DNA from: Beroe forskalii
Taxonomy: Eukaryota > Ctenophora > Nuda > Beroida > Beroidae
Length of the DNA stretch: 64,000 bases
NCBI GenBank assembly: GCA_011033025.1
Contig: WFMF01000162.1
Coordinates: 62,001 to 126,000, forward strand
Reading direction: 5' to 3'
The notes under the pieces are model-generated. The model was not told the DNA's origin. It did not search any database and was given only the letters and a program-made list of their open reading frames with translations. Below are positions 28,001 through 30,611 of this stretch, piece by piece (position 1 is the first letter of the stretch; each line of letters opens with the position of its first letter). Both the position numbers and the translations under genes were made by a program.

Positions 28001-29731
28001 CCATCTTACAAAGTCTCGGCTGTCGCCTCGACCATGTAAGTTGCAGTATACGGTCACCACTTCGACATGTAACCGCTTATTATACCCCTCCCAAGCTTGT
28101 TTTAGTGACCGTGTACAGGGGTTACCGGTCTCCACTGAATTACCGTGCAAAATCTCGCTAAAATGAAATTTGATTTTATAAAGGAGCACTCAAAAATCTA
28201 CTTAAGCGTTGAATCCGGACGAGGGTCGTCAGACCCGAGTGGGAAGAAATACTGTTGTTTGGTCAGGATATTCGACCCCAGCTATTTCCCGGTCAGGGCA
28301 CTACCACCCTCTCCATGTCCTCAGCTCTCCGTATACCTTCGATAATGAACTCGGCACGCCTCGTCCATTATCCATCTTACACAGTCTCGGCTGTCGCCTC
28401 GACCATGTAAGTTGCGGTATACGGTCACCACTTCGACATGTAACCGCTTAGTACAGGGCACTACCACCCTTCCTAAGTCCTTATCTCCTCAGACAAACTA
28501 GGAATACAGGGCACTACCACCCTTCCTAAGTCCTTATCTCCTCAGATAAACTAGGAATACAGGGCACTACCGACCTTCCTAAGTCCTTATCTCCTCAGAT
28601 AAACTAGGCATACAGGGCACTACCACCCTCTCTAAGTCCTTATCTCCTCAGATAAACTAGGCATACAGGGCACTACCACCCTCTCTAAGTCCTTATCTCC
28701 TCAGATAAACTAGGAATACAGAGCACTACCACCCTTTCTAAGTCCTTATCTCCTCAGATAAACTAGGAATACAGGGCACCACCACCCTTCTCTTAGTCCT
28801 TATCTCCTCAGATAAACTAGGAATACAGGGCACCACCACCCCCTCTAAGTCCTTATCTCCTCAGATAAACTAGGAATACAGGGCACTACCACCCCTTCCC
28901 TAAGTAAGTCCTTATCTCCTCAGATAAACTAGGAATACAGGGCACTACCACCTTCTCTAAGTCCTTATCTCCTCAGATAAACTAGGAATACAGGGCACTA
29001 CCACCCTCTCTAAGTCCTTATCTCCTCAGATAAACTAGGAATACAGGGCACTACCACCCTCTCTAAGTCCTTATCTCCTCAGATAAACTAGGAATACAGG
29101 GCACCACCACCTTCTCTAAGTCCTTATCTCCTCAGATAAACTAGGAATACAGGGCACTACCACCCTTCCTAAGTCCTTATCTCCTCAGATAAACTAGGAA
29201 TACAGAGCACTACCACCCTTTCTAAGTCCTTATCTCCTCAGATAAACTAGGAATACAGGGCACTACCACCTTCCCAAGTCCTTATCTTCTCAGATAAACT
29301 AGGAATACAGGGCACTACCACCCTCTCTAAGTCCTTATCTCCTCAGATAAACTAGGAATACAGGGCACCACCACCTTCTCTAAGTCCTTATCTCCTCAGA
29401 TAAACTAGGAATACAGGGCACTACCACCCTCTCTAAGTCCTTATCTCCTCAGATAAACTAGGAATACAGGGCACAACCACCCTTCCCAAGTCCTTATCTC
29501 CTCAGATAAACTAGGAATACAGGGCACTACCACCCTCTCTAAGTCCTCATCTCCTCAGATAAACTAGGAATACAGGGCGCCAGCTCAGCCCCGGTGTCCC
29601 CAGTGAACAGCGTCCGTCGGACCAGTCCTCCGGCTCTCCTGGGCAACTCCAAAGTGGAAGCAGAGAGCAGCGAGAAGGGCAAGTCGGGGGAGGCTGGAGG
29701 GGACAGTAACGAGGCCATCACCAATGTTTGA
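1007..29731 (+). CDS. TPCN: Two-pore channel (TPC/TPCN family) gene, 3' portion, 16 exon positions
   Basis: Joined exons: 1007-1088, 1916-2071, 11939-12266, 15339-15371, 15500-15664, 15800-16025, 16209-16407, 16526-16638, 17783-17936, 18110-18244 or 18415-18555, 21517-21765, 22056-22772, 23149-23331, 23631-23729, 24015-24465, 29589-29731. All junctions are GT-AG and codon phases match throughout. Diagnostic motifs are an S4 (LRFSRPFRPILLLTRYREL), pore I (TENYPDVM followed by LPAY), an S6 followed by EKRKERLGITKAF, an EF-hand-like linker, a second six-TM domain and pore II (TTSNWHSVM). TPCs are endolysosomal cation channels that dimerise, each chain giving two Shaker-like domains, gated by PI(3,5)P2, NAADP pathways and/or voltage. 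Pore and S6 segments resemble TPC1 more than TPC2. About 1,140 residues are visible, whereas mammalian TPCs are about 750-820 in total; the excess is in the C-terminal tail. The N-terminus and IS1-S2 are outside the window. Family assignment is firm; paralogue identity is not. Confidence 0.87.
1286..1329. repeat. Short hairpin-forming inverted repeat
   Basis: GTGTTCAAGGGAGCATTAGAT is followed after 2 bases by a near-exact reverse complement (2 mismatches in 21). It lies immediately before the 30-bp minisatellite. It may be a small MITE remnant. Confidence 0.6.
1336..1882 (+). repeat. Minisatellite, 30-bp unit, next to IS4 exon acceptor
   Basis: About 17 copies of a 30-bp unit built from TTCTAACAAAGTAACAAGG plus AATGCCCCCTC. 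Some units are truncated or carry an extra CCCTTC. The array ends about 33 bases before the acceptor at 1915. Each unit contains CTAAC, which matches the animal branch-point consensus, and a pyrimidine run. Confidence 0.9.
1916..2071 (+). CDS. TPC exon: domain I S4, S4-S5 linker and S5
   Basis: 156 nt, 52 codons, phase 0 at both ends; acceptor ttaatttcag, donor GTG|gtgagt. It encodes the basic S4 (LRFSRPFRPILLLTRYREL), the linker RRILETLTDMLNQLLKL and the hydrophobic S5 (TGVIISFVLFFSWLGV). TPC domain I S4 typically reads R-x-x-R-x-x-RP followed by aliphatic residues, as here. It is the most confident voltage-sensor segment in the window. The donor sequence of this exon has been copied many times into the following intron. 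Confidence 0.85.
2072..2230 (+). repeat. Minisatellite built from the S5 exon donor
   Basis: Beginning exactly at the donor, GTGAGTCTTACTCTAGG is followed by repeated GGGCGTGTTGCTAGGGCGTG and GAGTCTCACT blocks. The exon's terminal GGCGTG plus gtgagtct recurs as a unit, so each copy carries a donor-like GTG|GTGAGT. The same family recurs at 6437-6960 and 9780-9965. Confidence 0.8.
2231..2328. repeat. Dispersed palindromic repeat, copy 1
   Basis: A roughly 95-bp inverted repeat made of ATGGGGAAA and TTTCCCCAT blocks around GAATTTTTCAGTT and AGCTAAATTCCCCATG. A second copy lies at 6321-6425. Both copies abut the donor-derived minisatellite, which suggests a MITE that was duplicated together with the array. 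Confidence 0.7.
2329..3380. other. Intron, AT-rich, no feature recognised
   Basis: Short open frames here (for example 2517-2813) have no splice context or recognisable domain. No repeats of note. Confidence 0.5.
3385..5870. repeat. Degenerate simple repeat, AGTCACCTCTG-like
   Basis: About 2.5 kb is dominated by diverged 10-11 bp units resembling CCTCTGAGTCCAGTCA. Better preserved stretches occur at 4500-4700 and 4830-5110. Some blocks are inverted (CAGAGGTCACTGATTC near 4748 and 4965). It is an ancient, eroded minisatellite. Confidence 0.85.
5871..6310. other. Intron, nothing recognised
   Basis: AT-rich sequence without open frames, repeats or splice-bounded exons. Confidence 0.5.
6321..6425. 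repeat. Dispersed palindromic repeat, copy 2
   Basis: This is the same ATGGGG/CCCCAT palindromic unit as at 2231-2328, in the same orientation. It lies directly before the second donor-derived minisatellite block. Confidence 0.7.
6437..6960 (+). repeat. Donor-derived minisatellite, block 2
   Basis: It starts with GGTGAGTCTTACTCTAGGGC, identical to the sequence at the S5 exon donor 4.4 kb upstream, and continues through the same CACTTAAGGACGTAGTAAG stretch. It then expands into at least seven copies of a 22-bp unit containing GGCGTGGTGAGTCTCACTC. It decays after about 6720 into looser GTTGCTAGGGCGTGG repeats. Confidence 0.85.
6663..6704. repeat. Perfect 42-bp palindrome inside the minisatellite
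   Basis: Arms GGGTTGGTAGGCATGGTGAG(G) and reverse complement meet without a spacer at 6683/6684. The 21-bp arms are exact. Confidence 0.9.
6950..7208 (-). mobile_element. Probable 3' end of the ORF1-bearing LINE
   Basis: On the minus strand the sequence downstream of the ORF1 stop ends in TATTTTATGTAATAAGACTG followed by a (TTTCTA)n-like microsatellite tail, as in CR1/L2-type elements that lack poly(A). A target-site duplication was not identified. Confidence 0.45.
7209..8180 (-). CDS. LINE-type ORF1 protein (RRM-like, coiled coil), 323 aa, no ORF2 nearby
   Basis: An intact frame of 323 residues. Residues about 85-145 are charged and heptad-like, consistent with a coiled coil. Residues about 178-262 look like a retroelement RRM, with KNIMIFGLEE, then CERIGRR, then PVKVTLSSA and ILRRSHLLRG. 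This is followed by YNSVYISPDRSEEERKAHRE and a basic tail. Such proteins are the nucleic-acid-chaperone ORF1 of metazoan non-LTR elements (CR1/L2/Rex-like). No reverse transcriptase or endonuclease follows: within 200 bp the sequence reaches an AT-rich 3' end with TTTCTA repeats (about 6955-7012). It is thus a solo-ORF1 or internally deleted copy, antisense in a TPC intron. Family confidence is good; clade is uncertain. Confidence 0.75.
   Translation of the reverse strand: MAMLSALADRGNDTDSLGYTTEQAFEMQKEIQDSFDTILKAVKCEKILKLERRMFSRLDKDTIASWLVEALDNLRISRNLIRDATVEIDELKVEVDELQKQALGDKSTIIEVQREVIESKKEVMEGSKEQIKQVQSSLQTEIKSYRDAVCSQKGDMDQITVQDVKEAVKVVTEDNARSKNIMIFGLEEKGNLKTSVTGLLKQLGEQPHIENCERIGRREPNSAPKPVKVTLSSASSVESILRRSHLLRGNKGYNSVYISPDRSEEERKAHRELVHKLRRKIREEPECYHIIRKDRIISFPKTKDSPQHQHQATIEENSPPPPR
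8244..9394. mobile_element. Non-autonomous hAT-like transposon, 1,151 bp, with 8-bp target duplication
   Basis: TIRs TAGGGTTTCCAT and ATGGAAACCCTA are bounded by an exact 8-bp duplication, GTCAAGCT, at 8236-8243 and 9395-9402. An 8-bp duplication is typical of hAT elements. Next to both TIRs lie many copies of the palindrome TTATCTAGATAA, which look like subterminal transposase-binding repeats. The interior is AT-rich and has no transposase frame. It inserted just upstream (5') of the LINE ORF1. Confidence 0.8.
9467..9516. repeat. CATCCATACACACACTACACA short tandem repeat
   Basis: Two to three imperfect copies of a roughly 21-bp CA-rich unit. The flanking 9403-9775 sequence may be 5' DNA of the LINE, but this is not shown. 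Confidence 0.6.
9780..9965 (+). repeat. Donor-derived minisatellite, block 3 (eroded)
   Basis: GTTGCTAGGGTGTGATGAGTG-type units continue the family seen at 6720-6960. The LINE and hAT insertions probably split a once continuous array. Confidence 0.65.
10065..10180. repeat. (ATT)n/(ACT)n microsatellite
   Basis: Imperfect ATTATTACTATT repeats with two copies of ACAATACGTTTAT. Confidence 0.8.
10580..10800 (-). mobile_element. Old SINE copy related to the element at 14901-15180
   Basis: AGGAATCGAATGATC, AGCAAAGCCAGT, GCGCAGTTCCTTGTC and CGGCTGAGTGAAC occur in the same order as in the younger SINE body. It is strongly diverged and no tRNA head is clear. Confidence 0.5.
10801..11938. other. Intron 3' part; contains a dispersed repeat
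   Basis: No exon is seen. GGGTGACGTCATTATCAGGG plus TTTACAATGGT (11338-11368) is matched in inverted orientation near 63014-63045, so it belongs to a dispersed family. Confidence 0.45.
11939..12266 (+). CDS. TPC exon: domain I extracellular/luminal turret and pore I filter
   Basis: 328 nt, starts in phase 0 and ends after one base of a codon (ATG C|gtgagt). It encodes TFFGKTYIFTDHC, then a long turret of about 75 residues holding six cysteines and several N-x-S/T sequons (for example NDT and NTS), then the pore helix LIAMVRLMVLIS and filter TENYPDVM. TPC filter I in vertebrates reads T-A-N before x-P-D-V-M, so here Ala is replaced by Glu. The turret is far longer than that of mammalian TPCs. 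The acceptor is gtgttttcag. Confidence 0.85.
12267..13145. other. Intron 5' part, nothing recognised
   Basis: Short open frames at 12510-12922 have no splice-bounded homology. GGTGTCA motifs near 13000 are isolated. Confidence 0.45.
13150..14790. repeat. Minisatellite with GGTACC and GTTAAC palindromes in each unit
   Basis: Roughly 85 units of two main lengths: GGTACCGTTGTTAACAACAA (20 bp) and a 17-bp form lacking one ACA. Each copy carries a KpnI-type GGTACC and an HpaI-type GTTAAC palindrome. The 20-bp form dominates 13250-14000 and the 17-bp form dominates 14270-14790. A spacer, CGCACTAACGCAGTGTATCG, occurs at about 13807 and 14772, which indicates a higher-order duplication of about 965 bp. 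Confidence 0.92.
14901..15180 (-). mobile_element. tRNA-derived SINE, 280 bp, 12-bp target duplication
   Basis: The exact duplication TATGTGGTACTT lies at 14889-14900 and 15181-15192. Read on the minus strand, the element starts with a tRNA-like head: A box TGGTGTAGTGG and B box GGTTCGATTCC, with a perfect T arm (CCGGG..CCCGG). The body contains CGAGCGGACAGGAAACTGTG, and the 3' end is A/T-rich (AAAATAAAAAATAA). The D and T arms are good but the anticodon stem is not, so this is a SINE rather than a functional tRNA gene. Confidence 0.8.
15339..15371 (+). CDS. TPC microexon (33 nt) after filter I
   Basis: The acceptor is tatttcag and the donor is G|gtaaga. It completes the split codon from the pore exon (C|TT) to give LPAYKASRLSL and leaves one base for the next exon. 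In TPCs the sequence PDVM-x-PAY directly follows filter I, so this very small exon is required. It is supported by motif and phase rather than by length. Confidence 0.82.
15500..15664 (+). CDS. TPC exon: domain I S6 and start of linker
   Basis: 165 nt. It encodes VYFIVFIFIGMFLLLSVLLA then VIVEFWLSYLKK, the IS6 helix, and TEKRKERLGITKAF, which matches the basic helix that follows IS6 in TPCs and precedes the EF-hand region. The acceptor is gaatttcag and the donor is C|gtgagt; one base of the next codon remains. In animal TPCs this linker contributes basic residues to phosphoinositide binding. Confidence 0.87.
15800..16025 (+). CDS. TPC exon: EF-hand-like interdomain linker
   Basis: 226 nt. 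It encodes YYIKEHSWNELILLLKKDFT, then FQMLDWEQKGQLDVLDFLNI and TEALKLHY. The D-W-E-Q-K-G-Q-L-D-V-L-D-F spacing mimics an EF-hand loop, but the ligand set is incomplete (W and Q at positions that are usually D/N/S). It is probably structural, as in animal TPCs. The acceptor is cttccccag and the donor is AG|gtgagc. Confidence 0.82.
16209..16407 (+). CDS. TPC exon: domain II S1 and start of S2
   Basis: 199 nt. It starts by completing AG|A (Arg) and then encodes RILSYYFTINFCGWLKPRN, IIS1 (VRTVSIAFSFLHTALAIVHT) and the first part of IIS2 (TTINTVILLVLLSE). It ends in phase 0 at GAG|gtcagt. The acceptor ctcctccag is strong. Confidence 0.82.
16526..16638 (+). CDS. TPC exon: domain II S2-S3
   Basis: 113 nt, starts in phase 0 and ends after two bases of Thr (AC|gtgagt). 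It encodes VLLRVMAHGSGFFHPLLNKW then EVASITGAFISMIGYWIT, corresponding to the end of IIS2, the S2-S3 loop and IIS3. A Trp after the loop (KWEV) matches the W-N-x-F-D position of TPC IIS3 but lacks the Asp. Confidence 0.8.
16936..17775 (+). repeat. 51-bp minisatellite carrying an acceptor-like sequence, running into the IIS4 exon
   Basis: Sixteen copies of a 51-bp unit that includes CCCCTCTATTACAG|TACAC, a pyrimidine tract plus AG that looks like a 3' splice site. Two unit types (CTAATACAG and CTATTACAG) alternate for most of the array, so the working repeat is a 102-bp dimer. The last partial unit, ATAGTAACCCCTTGTCCAG, supplies the actual acceptor of the exon at 17783. Because 51 is divisible by 3, both minus-strand long frames are repeat artefacts. 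Confidence 0.93.
17783..17936 (+). CDS. TPC exon: domain II S3-S4 loop and S4
   Basis: 154 nt. One base completes Thr, then WLSSLKSASGGVESSTPTAD forms a Ser-rich loop, followed by DDYFRTIWETGILLRLCLQF and RAVKGQLVFMYK. The Arg/Lys series LLRLCLQFRAVK corresponds to IIS4 (LLRLFKL in TPC1). It ends in phase 0 at AAA|gtaatg. The acceptor ttgtccag lies in the last unit of the 51-bp array. Confidence 0.82.
18110..18244 (+). CDS. TPC exon 10a: alternative domain II S5
   Basis: 135 nt, 45 codons, phase 0 at both ends; acceptor caccttgcag, donor CTG|gtaagt. It encodes VLNVLIELFFFILIILYVFL, GIGLELFAIADGGDDNYFQ and HFNCKL, i.e. IIS5 plus the beginning of the second turret. The segment GIGLELFA corresponds to the (A/V)IVGMEFF region of TPC1 S5. 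A homologous exon lies 170 nt downstream, so this one is probably used alternatively. Confidence 0.85.
18245..18414 (+). promoter_or_regulatory. Inter-exon intron with 18-bp inverted repeat between alternative exons
   Basis: Arms at 18280-18297 (GATGGCATTTTGGGAGTG) and 18344-18361 (CACTCCCAAGATGCCATC) pair along all 18 positions in RNA, with one G-U. The loop is 46 nt. Folding would shorten the distance from the exon 10a donor to the exon 10b acceptor from 170 to about 88 nt. A likely branch point is TTAAC near 18384. A role in exclusivity is inference. Confidence 0.6.
18415..18555 (+). CDS. TPC exon 10b: alternative domain II S5
   Basis: 141 nt, 47 codons, phase 0 at both ends; acceptor ctctcctcgcag, donor TTG|gtaagc. 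It encodes VLLVLLMLMLFVLVICYVFL, IIGLELFALSTNEDLSYNYF and QQFGCEL. It aligns along its whole length with exon 10a: YVFLxIGLELFA and NYFQxFxCxL are shared. The turret start differs, with a two-residue insertion and more Ser/Thr/Glu. Both exons are multiples of three, so inclusion of either keeps the frame; including both would give two S5 helices. Confidence 0.85.
18650..18760. repeat. GC-rich inverted repeat downstream of exon 10b
   Basis: GGCGCC...CGGCGGCGCATTAG at 18650-18682 is matched in inverted orientation by CTAATACGCCGCCAG...GGCGCC at 18736-18760. The block is CpG-rich against an AT-rich intron. It could be a MITE remnant or a structured intronic element. Confidence 0.65.
18761..21516. 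other. Long intron before pore II, no exon recognised
   Basis: AT-rich. A degenerate ACCACCTTGGCA repeat occurs at about 21220-21345. I looked for a third S5-like exon here and saw none. Confidence 0.5.
21517..21765 (+). CDS. TPC exon: pore II and domain II S6
   Basis: 249 nt, 83 codons, phase 0 at both ends; acceptor cgtttcag, donor GAG|gtttga. It encodes GFIDPTCGFITLLQLITTSN and WHSVMNSVALASGNW, then IIS6 (VYFILFYIAIDLILLDLMIA, IAIEMYNAVRSQFE). In mammalian TPCs filter II reads V-N-N-W; here it is T-S-N-W, so the first filter Asn is Ser. The S6 matches the LYFMTFYIVTM layout of TPC1. The tail EDAFGDQPGICFE continues into the cytosolic region. Confidence 0.87.
21950..22055 (+). repeat. Tandem duplication of a 3' splice site
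   Basis: CATGCCCCCATGCCCTACT, then CTTATCCCTG and CAG|GTGTA occur twice, with acceptors at 21996 and 22055 (59 nt apart). The downstream copy is the frame-preserving acceptor. Use of the upstream one would read GTG TAG, an immediate stop after IIS6. Confidence 0.85.
22056..22772 (+). CDS. TPC exon: long C-terminal tail, unrecognised globular region
   Basis: 717 nt, 239 codons, phase 0 at both ends. It begins VYEGTVPEPTC, followed by a basic patch (KPERRRSRLGS), then alternating hydrophobic and charged strands such as YRKLILEVTRSKK, IEVKLLYSEK, CKLYIKSVFNDF, GKILMELNDN, LHFKLIFKSD and GQVSFLILTQD. The pattern suggests a beta-rich domain. Mammalian TPC tails are only about 60-100 residues. I do not recognise the domain. 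The donor is CAG|gttggt, which is weaker than at other exons. Confidence 0.75.
22773..23148. other. Intron, nothing recognised
   Basis: AT-rich; ATTGCTCTACAA is repeated near 23080-23102. Confidence 0.5.
23149..23331 (+). CDS. TPC exon: C-terminal tail, acidic helix
   Basis: 183 nt, 61 codons, phase 0 at both ends. It encodes QEKQRWMMRKEETQQNAETF, then an amphipathic stretch (ISPLLQWFAHRVTTHVM) and an acidic run (KDEDSDEEDESAVEEGA) ending IVKKQ. The last 41 nt of the exon are the first unit of a tandem array that continues across the donor into the intron. Confidence 0.75.
23291..23453 (+). repeat. 41-bp tandem array spanning exon end and donor, four units
   Basis: Units: 23291-23331 (coding), 23332-23372, 23373-23413 and 23414-23453 (40 bp). 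Each ends AAGAAACAG followed by GT, so four potential donors occur in a row (23332, 23373, 23414, 23454). Only the first keeps the reading frame into the next exon, since +41, +82 and +122 are not multiples of three. Confidence 0.92.
23631..23729 (+). CDS. TPC exon: C-terminal tail
   Basis: 99 nt, 33 codons, phase 0. It encodes EFRRKIYIPNEYKTETKYIN and DAHKEWLNMYQRD, a charged, probably helical segment. The acceptor is caatttccag and the donor is GAC|gtgagt. It is accepted because phase and splice sites fit between neighbouring exons; there is no recognised motif. Confidence 0.7.
24015..24465 (+). CDS. TPC exon: C-terminal tail, Ser/Asp-rich disordered region
   Basis: 451 nt. It starts IPETLGDSPAAVLDQVKNFM, then a Gly/Pro-rich segment (LLAPPGGGNTFFPPAQ), an acidic serine cluster (DVSSSEDDDDSDDSIEGDS), a Ser/Arg-rich stretch (STNSRKSSSSSFRSQVS) and IIPQVISTDHDEEVSRNAG. 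It has the composition of a phosphorylatable, disordered tail. The GC content and CpG density are higher than in adjacent introns, supporting coding status. It ends after one base at CCA G|gtgatt. Confidence 0.75.
24470..24720. repeat. Palindromic GGTTACCATGG-type repeat directly after a donor
   Basis: About a dozen imperfect units of ATGGTTACCAGTGTCATG and GGTTACCATGGTTACC start four bases after the exon donor at 24466. Units contain CCATGG and GGTTACC palindromes. Confidence 0.85.
24732..25090 (-). mobile_element. Poly(A) retroposon, 359 bp, 14-bp target duplication
   Basis: ATGACTCCATTGTT is exactly duplicated at 24718-24731 and 25091-25104. On the minus strand the insert ends GTACGTTTTTC followed by A-runs interrupted by one C. 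The body is GC-rich (about 55% by eye) and unlike the surroundings. I do not recognise the source RNA: there is no clear pol III A/B box pair and no intact frame of known family. It may be a retrocopy of a host transcript or a SINE/LINE 3' end. Confidence 0.75.
25105..26685. other. Intron, nothing recognised
   Basis: A duplicated TTCCATTTTGACAATGG occurs at 25146-25184. A short frame at 26153-26353 has no support. Confidence 0.5.
26690..27340 (+). repeat. 53-bp acceptor-like minisatellite, block 1
   Basis: About 12 copies of a 53-bp unit containing TCCTTATCTCCTCAG|ATAAAC and AGGAATACAG|GGCAC. Both positions look like 3' splice sites. The copies are highly similar, so the array is young or homogenised. 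Confidence 0.93.
27341..28455. mobile_element. Dispersed repeat element interrupting the 53-bp array, with internal direct repeats
   Basis: CTCCCAAGCTTGTTTT, ATTTTATAAAGGAGCACTCA and GAGGGTCGTCAGACC occur at 27350-27500 and again at 28086-28260; part recurs at 27770-27900. CGGTCACCACTTCGACATG near 28053 and 28423 is matched at about 47251 outside the gene. Fragments of the 53-bp unit lie inside it, so insertion and array expansion overlapped. No TIRs or coding capacity were defined. Confidence 0.65.
28456..29575 (+). repeat. 53-bp acceptor-like minisatellite, block 2, reaching the last exon
   Basis: About 21 further units. The final unit (29532-29580) runs directly into the last exon. Its CTCCTCAG (29558) or the following GCTCAG (29588) serves as the acceptor. 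Confidence 0.93.
29589..29731 (+). CDS. TPC last exon: C-terminus and stop
   Basis: With acceptor GCTCAG|CC the split codon from the previous exon closes and the frame reads APVSPVNSVRRTSPPALLGN, SKVEAESSEKGKSGEAGGDS, NEAITNV, stop TGA at 29729-29731. An alternative acceptor in the last array unit, CTCCTCAG|AT at 29559, is also in frame and would add ten residues (DKLGIQGASS), so the start is ambiguous. The composition matches the disordered Ser/Pro-rich tail of the preceding exon. Confidence 0.7.
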
Positions 29732-30200
29732 TAATATTATATCCACAGTGCAGCTTTTACCCGGGTTTTCTATGATATTCAGCACACCGTTCTGCGTGCC
29801 ACCTCATATTGTGATATACGACGATGGAGATAGGAAAGTCGTGGAGCTTTCTTTCTTATATGTGTTTTGTTGGAGTTATGAACGTATATGAATTGAGGTG
29901 TCTTTGGTAATAATATTATGTAATTGGTTTTTAAAATATTTAATTCTTTTCGGAAGCAAGTGGAATAGTTCATGTTTTTTTTTCTTCTTCGGAAAATAGT
30001 GCTTTCTTCTCTGTGACAAAGTGCCACAGGTTATAAAATCTTATTAGGTTTAGTTAGCTTATCCCGTGCTGCCATACAGTTTGATATATTATATCTGCAG
30101 TCTTAGCTTTTGTAACATCAAATTATTTTGTTTTTGTGGTAAAAGTAAAAAACTGTTTAATCATCTTTATGATATATGAATAAAGCACCATTAGTTGATG
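29732..30200 (+). other. Probable TPC 3' UTR
   Basis: AT-rich sequence following the stop, with AATAAA at 30179-30184 as a plausible polyadenylation signal. Confidence 0.5.
30179..30184 (+). terminator. Candidate polyadenylation signal AATAAA
   Basis: Canonical hexamer about 450 nt after the TPC stop; the downstream sequence is T/GT-rich. No transcript evidence is available. Confidence 0.45.
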
Positions 30201-30371
30201 ATTCTTAGTCTAGGAAATTTAAAATTTCAACCCTGTATATTATTTGCTAAAACTAACTTGTAAAATGTAAATACAATTATTCAAAAACTGAGTTGAAGTT
30301 ATGTACGTAATTCAGAGTGGTCATAATATACGCCTATTATATCAGGAATTATTTGTCTGGTAATATTAATA

Positions 30372-30611
30372 ATGAATGTTTTCATTTTTGCCGTGGTGTC
30401 CCGACTTTTTGTGTGCGCGGCTCAATTGAAACACCGAGTGATGTACTTTAATTTTAAGGATGCTTGCACGAACGCAACTCTGAACGCTATTCCATATATT
30501 TGTAAAGTACATTGCACTGCTCCATTATGTCGTGTGCTTAAAAAGGTCGAGAACCTGTGGTGGAACAGCTTAGAATGTTGCTACAAAACGCCTGTGTGGA
30601 AGTCGAAGTAA
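30372..30611 (+). CDS. Candidate small secreted Cys-rich peptide, 79 aa (doubtful)
   Basis: The frame begins MNVFIFAVVSRLFVCAA, which resembles a short signal peptide. It then carries cysteines in ACTN, YICKVHC, PLCRV and ECCYK. I recognise no family. It lies just after the TPC 3' UTR in AT-rich DNA with no Kozak context or introns, so chance is quite likely. Confidence 0.2.
   Translation: MNVFIFAVVSRLFVCAAQLKHRVMYFNFKDACTNATLNAIPYICKVHCTAPLCRVLKKVENLWWNSLECCYKTPVWKSK

Noticed and set aside
26690..29575. CRISPR-like 53-bp array
   Set aside because: Units are contiguous near-identical copies without variable spacers or cas genes.
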